The notes under the pieces: model-generated
What the model was told of the DNA's origin: nothing
Database searches by the model: none
What the model saw: only the letters and a program-made list of their open reading frames with translations
Shown here: positions 10,801 to 22,897 of the stretch, one piece after another
How positions within the stretch are numbered: position 1 is the first letter of the stretch
Layout: each line of letters opens with the position of its first letter
Translations under genes and position numbers: made by a program
Origin: Gryganskiella cystojenkinii
Taxonomy: Eukaryota > Mortierellomycota > Mortierellomycetes > Mortierellales > Mortierellaceae
DNA: 62,652 nt
Direction: 5' to 3'
NCBI GenBank assembly: GCA_015852425.1
Contig: JAAAIG010000120.1
Coordinates: 1 to 62,652 of the forward strand

Positions 10801-13430
10801 GAGCCGATGTTGTTGGTAAGCTTTAGCCTTGTACACAAGCAGGTTTCATAGGCTTAAGTCCTGGATGTTGACTACTTTGCTTTCTCTGTTGCTAGGTGTA
10901 ACATGCGTCGCGGCAATGTTTGAAGCCCTGGATGACGCAACGTTCCCAATCGTGATACTTGATGAAGCGAGTCAACTTTTAGAGCCCATGTCGCTCATCC
11001 CTATCTGTCGCGCTGCAGGTGAGAAGTTAATCCTCGTGGGTGATCCTCTTCAGCTCTCACCACCTCTAAACACAAACAGTGATAACAGCGGCACGAGCAA
11101 AGGCCTCTCACGAACTTTATTTGACCGTGCGATGGAGGTAAAGATGACGAGTCTGCGCTTGAAAAGATATCGGGGTTCATTCATTCCCTGCAGGCTAAAA
11201 CTAATCCTCATTTCGCCTCATATTTTTTCTTGTGTCTGCAGATGGGCATCAAGCCGGTTATGCTCAAGACCCAATATCGCTGCCACCATAGGATCGCGAA
11301 TATCAGTAGCTCATTGTTTTACTCGAACAGTCTTCAGACAGGAACGAGTCCCGCTGATCGAGCGCCTATGATTCAAGGTCTCCCTACATTGACCTTTATT
11401 GACAGCCCGGGCCAGGAGATTCAAAACTCAAGGACCAAGTCCTTTACGAATCCATCCGAGGTCAAATTGGTAGTCAAAATGGTCCAACGACTGCTAGTTC
11501 TTAATGTCCCGGATACGAGTATCGGCGTCATATCCTTGTACAAGTCGCAGGCGGATAGTATCGAAAGCGAGTTGAGCGAATCTCTGAGGAACACTGGTCG
11601 GACGGGCACAGTTCAGATTTCGACAGTCGATGCGTTTCAGGGCTCTGAGAAGGATATCGTCATTGTCTCGACTGTAAGGACCGACTCGATTGGATTTGCA
11701 GACAATCATCAGCGAGTAAACGTAGCGCTGACTCGAAGCAAAAGGTAATGATTTCTGCCATTTATTCTTTGATCCGTGCTTTATGGTCTACACTGCATTT
11801 TTTTATAACACTTTCTTATGTCTGCTCCCCACTTCTCATGCTGTTAGACACTTATTTATCGTCGGAAACTCTCGGCTGCTGAGCTCTAATCGCCTCTGGG
11901 GATCTGTTATGAAGGACCATTGCGGAGGTAAATCACCCGTCATAGATGCTTGCGTTGCTTTTTGGCTGTGTCAATAATTTAATATGTGCCATATATTAAC
12001 AGTACGTCGCCGCTTCCTTTGGCTCTCCTGTAGCTGAACCTGATGGAATCATGCAGGGAGAAGACTTCGCTCAACGATTAAGGTCGCTGACGCCTTTGCC
12101 TAGACAAGCAGCTGTGCCTCAACTCCAAGAGCCCGATTCCGAGGAAGAAGAGGAAGAGGAAGAGGAAGAAAAAGAACATGACGACGTGAGACCATTCAGC
12201 CATTTCGTCGACCATCATGACGAAGAAGAAGAGGAAGACGATGACGACAGCTACTATGTGGCTACCACACTTGAGACAAAATCGTCCGAACTGGTCCCAA
12301 CACAAGCCCCAGTAGCCAGGCCTCGATCCTATGCGCTCTACGCGGCTGATGAAGAGGATGAAAGTGAGGGAAGTGAAGAAGAGCCGCTCAGGAATCCTCA
12401 CAGGGACCAGCTCAGCCGAAACTCCAGCGCCAATTCCGCTACCACCGCCTTCCCTATGACCACGACGGCCCACAAATCTCGCTCACCCTATGTTCCCGGA
12501 AATACTGAACAAGCTCCGCCAGAGCTGATGGAGCAAAAACACGATCAAGCCAAGTCAGCACCTGTGCAGTTGTACGGTCAAGCAAGACCAGCCCCTATGC
12601 AGTTGTATGGGCAAGCCAGGCCTCCACTAGAAAAGATATTTGGACAGGCAAAACCTGTTCCAGAGAGGAAGTTGCATGGTCAAGCAAAGCCAGCACCGCA
12701 GGCGAGGTATGGGCAGTCCAAACCGATCTCAGCGCCTGCCACAGACGCATTGGGTACCACGTTGTCAGAGGAGGATATCGTGCCACCTACTCTACTGTCA
12801 CTCGATCAACGTCATGGCTACGGACACCCTGATCAGGCGGAACATCAAGATAATAGGATAAGCAGGTCGTCGAGTGCTGTGCTGGAATTCTCTGCAGAGG
12901 TCAAGAAAGAACCTCAGTCACGGCATGAAGCACCTGTGAGCCATTCCGCCCCAGAAGAGCCAGAGAAACCGGGTGCAGAAATTGAGGAAGAGCTGATCTG
13001 GGAGGAGGAAGATGATGAGGAAAATGTGGTTGAGAAGGTTGGTGCAAAAGAAGCTGCAACGGTATCTCTTCTCCCGCATGGAAGTCTAGCGACAAGTGAC
13101 CAAGAAGAGGCGGTGGCACGGACAATGACCTCGGCCACAGCCACAGCCGTAGTCGCCGCCCATACTACAGCATCAAACTCAGTCTACGAATCGCAACGCG
13201 TTGAGGATCTGCAGGTTGAAGGATGGTCGCAGTTACCGGGAAATGGCAATGTTGTGTCTCCAGTCAGTGTCACAGGTTCGACAGCCCGCTCAATCGTCCC
13301 AAGTGTGCCTTCCGAGGATAAATCTTTCTCGGTAGGAGCAAGGTTAGGAACAAGAAATGAGGGACATCATGGAGAGGATGACGACGATGACATCCTGTGC
13401 CTGGAGGTCGGGGATCTCTGTGGATTCTAA
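7844..13430 (+). CDS. ZGRF1: ZGRF1-type SF1 DNA helicase with DUF2439 domain
   Basis: Fourteen exons: 7844-7916, 8025-8056, 8142-8179, 8280-9356, 9438-9546, 9645-9756, 9848-10175, 10257-10362, 10462-10597, 10684-10815, 10896-11137, 11242-11744, 11848-11927, 12034-13430; phase holds throughout (1454 aa). The N-terminus is a DUF2439 domain ('FSCLYTSQ', 'KTWQDG', 'GDDLDMDRHL'), shared with yeast Mte1 and metazoan ZGRF1, proteins of homologous recombination and crosslink repair. The helicase is Upf1-like SF1: Walker A 'HGVFGAGKS' near 583-590, 'ILDEAS' near 737, 'LVGDPLQLSP', 'QYRCHHRI', 'STVDAFQGSEKD' near 922, 'RVNVALTRSKR'. I see no GRF zinc finger. Beyond the helicase lies about 465 aa of acidic, low-complexity tail. 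The second intron starts with GC (AAG|GCAAGA). ATG 7673 is an alternative in-frame start. Function by orthology: 5'-3' helicase at recombination intermediates in the nucleus. Confidence 0.9.
12543..12730 (+). repeat. In-frame coding repeat, GQA(K/R)P units
   Basis: Within the helicase tail about six degenerate units of 10-14 residues each end in GQA followed by K or R and P ('YGQARPAPMQL', 'HGQAKPAPQAR', 'YGQSKP'). The underlying DNA repeats the hexamer-like ggtcaagc/gggcaagcc core. It lies between two acidic blocks. Confidence 0.75.
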
Positions 13431-14991
13431 TTAGAAAAAAAGGGTTTTTTTAAAATATCTCCTTCCCAAAAACACATCATAAACACGGAGACAGCAATGC
13501 TGACCGATACAACGACGTAAAAACACGGACCACATGAAAAAGCTCCTGTGCGAAATGATTTCTCTGAGGGGCCGAGTGAGGATAGAGTCAGAAGAGAGGG
13601 TTAAGAGCGCGTGCTTGCGCGCGTGCTGACCGATAACAAACATGAAGAAAAAAGTGCCATGTGCGAGTGAACCCTATTATTGTTGTATTTTTATTTTTCT
13701 CTAGGCAAAACGTCTGGCACAGGAGGTAAGAGGCAGGATGACGCTGAGAAAGGTGAAAAATAGCCAAGTGTGAGCAGCTCACTTTCATGATCGAGAAGCT
13801 CAGCTTTTTTTTTTTTGGATGGGGGGGATTGAGGAAAGAAAGGAAATCACACGTGCAGTTTCAATTACCTGGCGGGAGCGTCGATCAAACAAATCCATTG
13901 GAGGACCGAGATAAAAAAAAATCATGTGGAGGGAATATCCAAACGCCAATGCATGCATGCATGCATGCACGCTAGGCCAGCAAGGGGAAAGAGGTTTTTC
14001 TTTTGTTTCTCCATCGTCCCAGCACAGGAACAAGGGCCTACACCCGAGGGGGGAAAAAAAACGTTCGGTGACCGAAAAGACACCCAACACTTGGCGGGTT
14101 ATTTTTTTTCTTTGGTTGACAGAATTGGGATCATGAATGCAAAACGGAAACTCCAAAAAAAAACCGCCCCGACCTTGGAGAAAACACAAACACAAAGTGC
14201 TGCATCTCGTTTTTTTTACCGTTGAAGGTTCGGGTCCCTCCGCACGAACCATGTGTTCGTCGACGATTTCCAGCTGGGCTTGTTCTCCATCTCATCTTGC
14301 ACAAGAATAGGTTTTTGGTGAACACAAAAAGCGGGGTTGGTTCGAGATCGAGGGATTGACTATCGAGGAAAGGGAGGGATGGCGCAACTTTTTTTACCAA
14401 GCAGCTGTGGATGACAGCAGCAGGCAGCAGGGGAACAACAACAACCCCCGACGAACGGAGAAACAAGAAGAAGCAGGGGCGAAGAGGGAAGGGTTGCATG
14501 TTGTTTGATGATTGATCTCTTGTCTGCGCGTGCTTTCCCTGTTTTGTGGGTGGAAAAGAGAAAAGAGAGCCATCGTCGCATGCTTTTTTCTTTGTTGGCT
14601 GCTCAAACCACAAACAACAATCATGCTCTTTTATCATGACCCTGTGCCTGTCTGTCGGGTTCCTTTTTTGCATTACTCCTCTTCTTTATGACATTCCTTT
14701 GTTTTTATTTTTACTTTTCTGTTCTTTCTCATTGACCATTACTCCTTTCCTTCTTTGTTCCCTTTGATAGAGACACCCTCCCTTCACTTCGTACTTTTGA
14801 CCGTTTTTACATTCTTTGCTCTCAAAAAAGAGAAAAAAGTCTCTTTTCTCCCATCCAGTCTCCCCCCACAATTTCACATCCGTCTCTCATTACCTCACTC
14901 CTTGTCCGCTCTTCCTCTCTTCTCTTCGTAATCCTTGACACTGGCTGTTTCTCCCCCTGCCTCTCCTCTCCAATTCTCTTCCGCCTTTTGA
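13431..14991. other. Intergenic region with ATGC microsatellite and pyrimidine-rich leader
   Basis: Between two plus-strand genes. A perfect (ATGC)n/(GCAT)n tract sits at about 13949-13972. From about 14640 to the next ATG the plus strand is strongly C/T-rich, as expected of a fungal promoter and leader for the gene starting at 14992. No ORF here has family features; several A-runs are present. Confidence 0.5.
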
Positions 14992-17900
14992 ATGACAACC
15001 TTGCCTGAACAACCCGCTCAAGTCGACACAGTCTCTCAACAGCAATCTGATCACTCCATTGTCGATTCCTCCGAGACGAAGGTTCAACGAACGACAGCTG
15101 ATCACAAGACATTCAATCGAATGGCACCCCAACCACTCCCACGGGCTATCGATACCTCCTCCCTTCAGCAACACCGTGACCCTCTCGTTCGCAAAAGCCA
15201 CCTGTCCCTCGACGGCTCGACTGGCTCAGGGTCTGCTCCGTCCTCACCCCCGCCTCCTTACCCTCCATATACCACCAGTCTCGATGAACTGAGTGTCGCC
15301 TCTGCAAAGTATTTCTCGTCCTACTCTCCTTCACCTGCCAAAGTAAGTCTCTTTCCTAAGGCTATCGCATGGTGGTAGTCCTCCGCTCTAATGCTCTGAG
15401 ACCTTAAAAATCGACGCGTCGCGCTTTTTTCGCTAGCGAGGCAGATATGACGGGTCGGGTAGGGGAAATTGCGGTTTGTTCCTCGACATTTTGTGGAAAT
15501 GGAGATGGATCGACAAGGGAATCTTTAAGATAAGGGAAAGAGAGGAAAAAGAATTATGCACTGAAAACGGTGGTTTTTACAAACACTCGAAGGAATTTCT
15601 CAGAGTTTACCACAACCTGACGATTTTGATTTCAACATTTCTTTTTTATCTAACAAAATCTGCTTTCCCATGGAACGCTTCCCATAGATGGAGCAGCTTC
15701 AGAGTCTTCTCTCATCTCTACATGGTATTATGAACGATCAGTCCTTTGTTCAAGTTGATCTCAGGAAACAATTGGAAGAGTATGTGTTTTTCCATTATTA
15801 TTGTCGCATAACAGCATAGCAAAATCATTCTTGTTGCAGGATCAAATTTATAAGAGCGACTTTGAACTGAACGCAACCTTTCGTTATTTTTCGTTTTCTT
15901 CCAATAGGATCCAGGGCGTCATTGACCGTGTTACTCTAAAGAAGGATAGCATGACAGCAGATGAACGACAGATCCTGCTGAAAGCGCAAATGATGAAGGT
16001 GCGTTACTGAGAGTAGACACTCCAACGACATACGGGATATTTCAAAAAAAAAAAAAAAAAAAGAAGCCCATTTTCTCAGCACCAACCGCCAGCTGACGAC
16101 GAAAGTGTTTTTTTATCTTACGAATTTCAATAGAGTCTTGCAGAGGATGTGATTGCAACCAAGGAGCCGACTGGGGACAGGATAACAAGTGCGGCCAGCA
16201 CACTTTCACAAAAGAACTATCCATCCAACCATGTGACCTTGCCTCTGACGACCTTGGCCGCCCTTAGCGCTGGTCGCTCATTTGACCCCACAGAGACACC
16301 GCCACCGACGGCAAGGACGCCCCCACCTTCTATGACCTCATCATCCTCGACATTTGTCAAGGGTCACCTCCGACACTCTTCTTCATTCTCGTCAACTTCG
16401 GTTACGGATCGACAATATACCCTGGAACGAGGAGAGATTTCATCCCGACCCTCGTCCTCCAACTCTTCATATCGTCGCCAGCTGAAGAATCGGTCCCGTC
16501 AGTCTCTTCGACAACTTGACGGTCCGAATGACGGACGCAGCAGCAGTCGCCAAGAGACTGAATCAAATGCGGCATTCGATCGGATATGTTCTTTGCTGAC
16601 CGGGATGATTTCGGATGCCTCAACCGCAGTTACCACGATGCCGGACGGAACCCCGCTGCCGTCCAATATACCCCCACCCCAGTTTACACCACTGATCCCG
16701 AGCGATTCTGAATCGAGTGAAGAGAGCAGCAGTGACCTGGAGATGAATGAACAGGATAGCAACAGCACTGAGATTGGCAAAACGCCGGTTTTGAGTAAAG
16801 AGGCACTCGAACGAGCCGAGTTTCTGAGTCGACTTCGTGGACCCGATAGTCTGTTACACCAATCCCAGGAGATGCCAGGAGATTTCGGATTGGATCCCGA
16901 AGTGATGGCGCAACCCAAAATGGTTCTTCGCAGACGCCCCAGTAAAGCTGTTACCCGTCCACAGTCCAGTCTCTTCATGGAGCTTCAAAACACACAGCAA
17001 AAATCGCTGGAAGAGTCTCTGCAAAATCCGATTGGAGATCTTCAATCAAGTCTTGAAGTTGAACTCAACAAGCGGGATAGAAGTCCTGGGCGGAGACCGC
17101 GATCGGTTCATGTGCCGTTGACACTTTCGGCAACATCATCCCGACGGTCCTCGATTCGCAAACCCATGTCAATGAGCAAATCGGTGGACCAGATCGCACC
17201 CGCGGATATACCGATCAGCCCTGTCGAGTCTGTTCAATCCACATGGAGCTCGAGACCTCGCTCGAGTGCGTCTTGGACTCATCAGGGTCAGGACCCGAGC
17301 ATGGCCGCAGATGCGGAGGTTCAACAAGTCTTTCATGGAGCAGGCTCATCGGAATTGGATCGGACTGTGGAGACAATCGATGGTCTGACCAGGGATTTGG
17401 TAGCGGTCGCGACACATCAGAATTTGATGCAGATCAAGCTACAAAAGACGCTGCAGTTTCAGAAGCAACAACTGGAGAACATTGATCTGTCGTACTCAGC
17501 CCTGGATGGCGCACAAACAATGAAAAATGAACCTCAGTATCAGCAGCAGCAGCAAGAGCAACAGCAAGAGCAACAGCAGGAGCAACAATCGTCTCAGCCA
17601 TCACCATCTCGTCTTGACTATCTTGCAAATCACAGTCACCTCATGGATCTGTCGAGGAACCTGAAACAGGTTGCGGTCAGCGTTGGCAAGGTCTTGGCCT
17701 CCTCATCCTCTGTAGCGCATCATACTATCGGACAACCCTTGTCCGCTGGTGACGGCAAAGACCAGGTTCATGACTTGCAACCATCAGAGTCTATTACTAC
17801 TTCTCGGTTTGGTGGCAAAGATTTCTTGGGGTATTTCCAAGAACTGGAAAAGATTGCCGCACTAGGTGGAAAACTCGGTTTGGGCAGCGGAGGTAACAAG

Positions 17901-19250
17901 ACATCGGAGCGGGATGAGGATCTCGAACGAGTTCTCATGGAGAACGACATTTTTGAGCAACATCCTGTCCACAAAGATCCATCATCGTCAAACCATTATC
18001 AAGGACATGCCGCGTCCTCCGAGTCTACAGAGGCATCGGGTTCTGGTGGTCGAACCTCGACCCTTCATTCGAGGCGTGGCAGTGCCGCATCGATGGCACC
18101 CCCAGAGTTGGAGGATTTTGCTGCTCAGTGCCGATTGCTGACCCGCGCTTTGGTCCTGCCGTTTGTTCAGTTGACACACCATGCCATGACTAGTCAAGAT
18201 TCTGCCCTGGCATTGGGTCCGCCCAGATCAAGTCGTTTCACAGATCTCGCGCATGAGCCCGAGCTGGAGATTGTCCAAGAGGATTCAGAATGGACTCAGG
18301 AAATCCATCCCACGAGAAGACACCGAGACCGATCCTTTGCAGAATCGACCGAATCTAGATTCTCGTCAGCACAGGCCAGTCCATTGCTCGTTCCTCAGGA
18401 CTCATCTTCTCGTTCACGAGAGCCTCTGAAGATGTCGTCTCCTCCATCCCCAGCCTGGACGGCGGCGATTTCGGTTTCGGGTCGTGAACTCGAGTCGTTG
18501 TTCAAGGTCAACGGAGAGCTAACCCCAGATGCGATGGTCAAAGTCAAGACTTTTGTCATGACAGGCCTCTACCTGATCCATCTCTTGTACTGGACAGTCT
18601 TGTTCGTGATTGGCACACTTGTCCTCGACCCTTGGCTGGCCGAGACTGCAGGACAACAAGTTGTTCGGATCGTAGATCAAGTCCGCGAAGCCATGGAGGA
18701 GGTGCAGCACAGTTCAAGAGTTCATTCGATCGAGGATCGTCAGTATTCATCGTTTCGACGTGCGTTTGTCGAAGAAGCGGATCACGATGCGTCTGATGTC
18801 CTGGAATCCGATTCTTTTTCTCTTGATTACGATGATACCGATTCATCCCATGTCATCGCCCCTCAATCACCAGTTGGTCTGATGAGGGCCGCCAACTTGG
18901 CCGGACCGACGCGCCGTCGTCGAAAGGACAGCGGGTCTATGAGACGTATCCGTCGCGTATCCAATGCCAAGTACACAACCGTCCAGCCCGCGGTAGTTGT
19001 TGTTCCCAAATCCACGGCCGCGACCACGACTACAAGACGAGAGAGACCCCTGTCTCATTGGGGTGTCTTTGAATCGGACCTGTCTTCGACTCCTTCTTCC
19101 TCGACGACTTTGTCGGAATGGAATTCAGCTATCAACACTACTACTGGCTCCTCTCAGTCGGCGGTGCCTGCCAGGAAAACTGCCATTTCTTTTGGCAAAG
19201 AACCTTCTACGGCTCTCAGAAACACTAGCTCGCGTCGTAACTCAATGTAA
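14992..19250 (+). CDS. Large serine-rich protein with one C-terminal membrane segment, unidentified
   Basis: Four exons (14992-15342, 15688-15779, 15908-15998, 16134-19250) join in phase to 1216 aa. I do not recognise the family. The N-terminal 117 residues are Pro/Ser-rich; exons 2-3 encode an amphipathic helical stretch ('MEQLQSLLSSLHGIMND', 'IQGVIDRVTLKKDSM') that looks like the most folded part. The centre is serine-rich and disordered with a QQQQQEQQQEQQQEQQ tract at about 640-665. Around 985-1010 a hydrophobic run ('LYLIHLLYWTVLFVIGTLVL') is a probable transmembrane helix, followed by about 200 residues with basic clusters ('TRRRRKDSGSMRRIRR'). The layout suggests a tail-proximal single-pass membrane protein, for example of ER or nuclear envelope; that is inference. 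Intron 3 has an A18 run near 16044. Confidence 0.8.
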
Positions 19251-22111
19251 TAACAAGAACGGAAGAAGAAATGGCGCAGAATAGCATTACTTCAAAACAG
19301 ATACCCATAGATAACCTCTACCTTTCGCAAAAAAAAAAAAAAAAAGTTTATACTTCGATCCTATGTATCGTCGCCACATGTACTGGTGAAGGTACTGTGC
19401 CTGAAAAAAACATGTTTGGATATTGCAATATACTATCATGTCGGTAGATAGGTAGATGGATACCAACCAAACGCGAAGGAATTCTTTAAAAGACGGGGGA
19501 AATCTTGGGCAGATTCCTTGTGTTTCATCTGGTACTTACCACCCACGGACCCAAGCTGTTGTCATTTGTTTTCATTCCACTCATTCCTCACGCGGTATCT
19601 TTTTTTTTTCTTCTTTCGTAGGCAAAGGTGGTTTAAGGTTGTGAAAATGGTGCACTAGAAATGTAACCCTAGAGCCCAATTGATTTCTTCTTGTCAGCAA
19701 AGGAGATACATGGTGGTCTTGAGAAATGGAGAGAGCAAGGAGAATTGCATAAGGTGGTGTTGTTGTCACGGCCATCCCTCTGATTGGACAAGAAAAGGGC
19801 ATAAACCCTCCCACGCAGACACGCGCCTACCTTTCTATCATTCACCATGCATGGTAGAACCGAAACTATGCGTGATCGTCCCCACAAGGAAGAAAATGCT
19901 GGACAGACCGAGTACCAAAACATATTCGTGCGACTCTTTATTGAAGATCACATAAAAGAAAATACAACTTGTGCAAACCACATCCTAATCGTGTGAGAAA
20001 ACATTGCGCCAGAGCGAGCCGTTTTGATAGAATGAAAATTCTCTAGCCACTTTAAAATATTGTGGAGGCAAAAAAAAATAGGGAATCCTCACCCAACCAC
20101 CCGCACCTCTCCTGCCACAACGTCTGACCAGGAGAGAGATAGGAAAAGATAGGGGGGAACGGAGAGAGGAAAGATAGGAAGAGAGGTTGGAGGGATGGTG
20201 GTCATAAAAAAATCACGGAGGTGAACAACGTTCAACTGACCATTGCACTACTTTTTTTATTATTCTCGTCATCATCCCTCTTCCCACTTTGCATTTGCAT
20301 CAACATCGATCTGGTCAATAGCAGTGTAATGACCAGAGGATAGAAGAGTAGAAGATGAACATGCTGGGTTCAATGTCCTCTCGAGATCTACTCTGCTATC
20401 TCTTCATTGTCATTCCCGGAAAAGTGCACAATCCTCTGAGAAGGAAAGAAAAGATTCAATGTTTTCTTTCCTCCCCCTTGGATTGGTGCCACAAACAAGG
20501 TCCGACAACTCGACACGCGTCAGCCCAGACAATTTTGACAAGAAGGCAATCTTCACAAAGAAGCAAAAAGAAAAAAAATTCATTTGATCAACTGACATTT
20601 TTGAGGAATGTTTCGTCTGTCCATGGTGGTCGGACCTCTTGACTACTCTCTTCTTTCCCCTTTCCAAGGACCCTCTCCTCTCTGTCTCTAACACACATCC
20701 ATCCGCGCAGTCGGACGCACTGCCGAAAGGCAAAAGACAAACCGGCAAAGCCGACGCAAAAGGAAGATCAAGTTCGAACGATAGACAAAAACAAACAAAT
20801 CAACTAAGCAATAAAAAAACATTGTCTGGGCTTATGAGGTCCGAATGGTCGAAAAACAGGGACATCATCATCATCATGATTTTCACCACAAAGTAGAACG
20901 ATTGATTATTCAAAACGGAAAGGGGACAGAAGTCCGATCCGTGTTCAACATGGTCACTTTGTTTTTTGCGCCTTCCCCCCTCATCCTTCCCCTAGCTCTT
21001 CATCTTGCGGACAACACAAAAACTGCAAAAAAAAGCAAAAGAATAACGTGGCGGAGAGATGACTTTTTCATAGCTGGTTCAGAAGAGAATCCAATAAAGA
21101 AACAAAATTGAACAACATGGGACGGCGAATCGTGTGTGTGCATGGTGTGTATTGCTGCTGTTGAGTTGCAAGATCAACGACTCAAAGGAAGTAAAAAAGG
21201 ATCCGTCCATGTGGTTTTTTTTCTGGACTTGTCTCTTGTTATTGTTGTGCAAGAGTTTGTGAGGATTATGTGATGATCGTTGCCGTGTCGACAGAGAGAA
21301 CACGGAGATAGAGACAAGTTGTGGGAAAGGAGACAGAAAGGTAGGGGTGGAGTGGGTGGAGTGATGATGCTGATGACCCGTCATCATCCAACTTGCCGTC
21401 CTACCCTCACGCAAGCGTTGTCCTGTGCGCCGTTTCTCACCGAAATAAGAAGAAATACTTAACCATCGACTACTTCAAGACGGCGATAGGTATATTTTGT
21501 CGCGTTCGTTGGTTTACTCTCCTTTGAGTACGTACCCATGACTAGCTCAGTATACCACCATGTTTATTGACCAGCAGACAATTATAAAAATCAATCACAA
21601 AAAAATTCTTGAGAGCCAAAAATATTCCTTTCCTCGCGAAACGAGGGATGATCAATGACTCTCCCAAAGAACCCAGCCCGTCCATTCAGGGTCGGACTCA
21701 AGAAAACAATCAATCATCAGAAATGAAAGCGAGAGCACCATAATGTGGTCCGTGTCGCACACGAATGAGGAAGTCAATTGGGTACAGTATTGTTCGAAGA
21801 TATTTTTTTTTATTGCGACAACTGACATATGCAAAATATGGTACTTTTTTTAATGAACCGAGGAAAGGGATGGGAGGATTGTACAGATGGACAAAGAGGA
21901 ACAAATGCAATGAGTATACTGATAAAAAAACTACGCCAACATATTTACAAGGTGAATGAGTGTGCGTTGGATAATCGTTGCCTGACTGGGAGGCGACAAA
22001 AGAAAATGAATGGTATACGGTTATAGGAAAGTTATGTGCAAGTCGGAGAGAAAAACGAATATGGGAATAGAAATCGAGAGATGAAAGAGAGAAGGAGAGA
22101 GAGCATGCATT
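19251..22111. other. 2.9-kb gene-poor intergenic region
   Basis: Between the 3' ends of a plus-strand and a minus-strand gene (convergent). All ORFs are short (under 115 codons) with no recognisable domain or splicing continuity. It holds A- and T-runs, G/A-rich blocks (about 20120-20200) and a (GTAG)-like tract near 19440-19460. I see no RNA gene. Confidence 0.5.
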
Positions 22112-22897
22112 CTACTTTTGCTTCATTGATACTGCTTTCTTGGCCTTGGCAACATGGTCTTGAAGCCAGTTGGGTGCAACAAAGACAAACTTGAGTTCGT
22201 AATCACCCTCTGCCGCGACCGTCGTCGTCTCTTCGATCGACCGTCCCTTCAACGCATGTTGGAGACCCGCGTGCAACTCGATCGCATCACAGATATCGTA
22301 TAACGTTGGCTTGATGGGTGAAGAGGGCGATGGAGGGGTTGGGGATCGGACGGTGGCACTCTTTCTTGACACCGTTGAAACCTTGGGCGAGGCACGGAAC
22401 CGAGCGGCCGCCGATGCAGAGGTCGAGGTCGGATAGGCAAGACCGGGACATGACGAACTTGAAGAGGAGGAGGAAACTGAGGAATAAGAAGACGTGGAGG
22501 ACCAAGAAGACGTGGACGAGACAGAGGAACCGGATTCTTGACGCTGACGGCCGCCAGTCATCATGGGGATTCTCACCGACGAGGAAGAAGAGGGAGTGAA
22601 CATGGTGCGCTTGGTGCTCTCGTAGTACTCTGAGGAGGGTTCGTTCATGTACATCATTGTGGGCTCCATCTCAAAGAGTTTGCGCTTTTGAGCACCACCA
22701 ACAACACCGGGATAAGGTGAGGTCGAGGGAGCGAGGGTAGCAGTGGAGTTCATGGGAGTGTAGTAGTTGTTATAGTTGGTGTGAGAAGGCGAAGAGTAAG
22801 AAGAGGAGGTAGAATAGCAAGTCGAGGGTGAAGGCAAAGTCAAAAAGGACTCGTGAAAAGAGGGAAGAGAAGATGAAGAAGTATCGAAAGAGGTCAT
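22112..22897 (-). CDS. Serine-rich orphan protein, single exon
   Basis: 261 aa from the first ATG. Unrecognised. The first 190 residues are low-complexity Ser/Thr/Pro/Tyr with runs of serine ('SYSSVSSSSSSSSCP'), a basic 'AQKRKLFEMEP' and several SP/TP sites, typical of phosphoregulated fungal proteins. The last 70 residues look folded: 'PTLYDICDAIELHAGLQHAL' followed by 'YELKFVFVAPNWLQDHVAKA', an amphipathic pattern with an aromatic core. A long pyrimidine/T-rich leader lies upstream on the coding strand. It is isolated between two gene-poor stretches. Composition alone could mislead, but an uninterrupted 261-codon frame with a structured C-terminus supports a gene. Confidence 0.65.
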   Translation of the reverse strand: MTSFDTSSSSLPSFHESFLTLPSPSTCYSTSSSYSSPSHTNYNNYYTPMNSTATLAPSTSPYPGVVGGAQKRKLFEMEPTMMYMNEPSSEYYESTKRTMFTPSSSSSVRIPMMTGGRQRQESGSSVSSTSSWSSTSSYSSVSSSSSSSSCPGLAYPTSTSASAAARFRASPKVSTVSRKSATVRSPTPPSPSSPIKPTLYDICDAIELHAGLQHALKGRSIEETTTVAAEGDYELKFVFVAPNWLQDHVAKAKKAVSMKQK

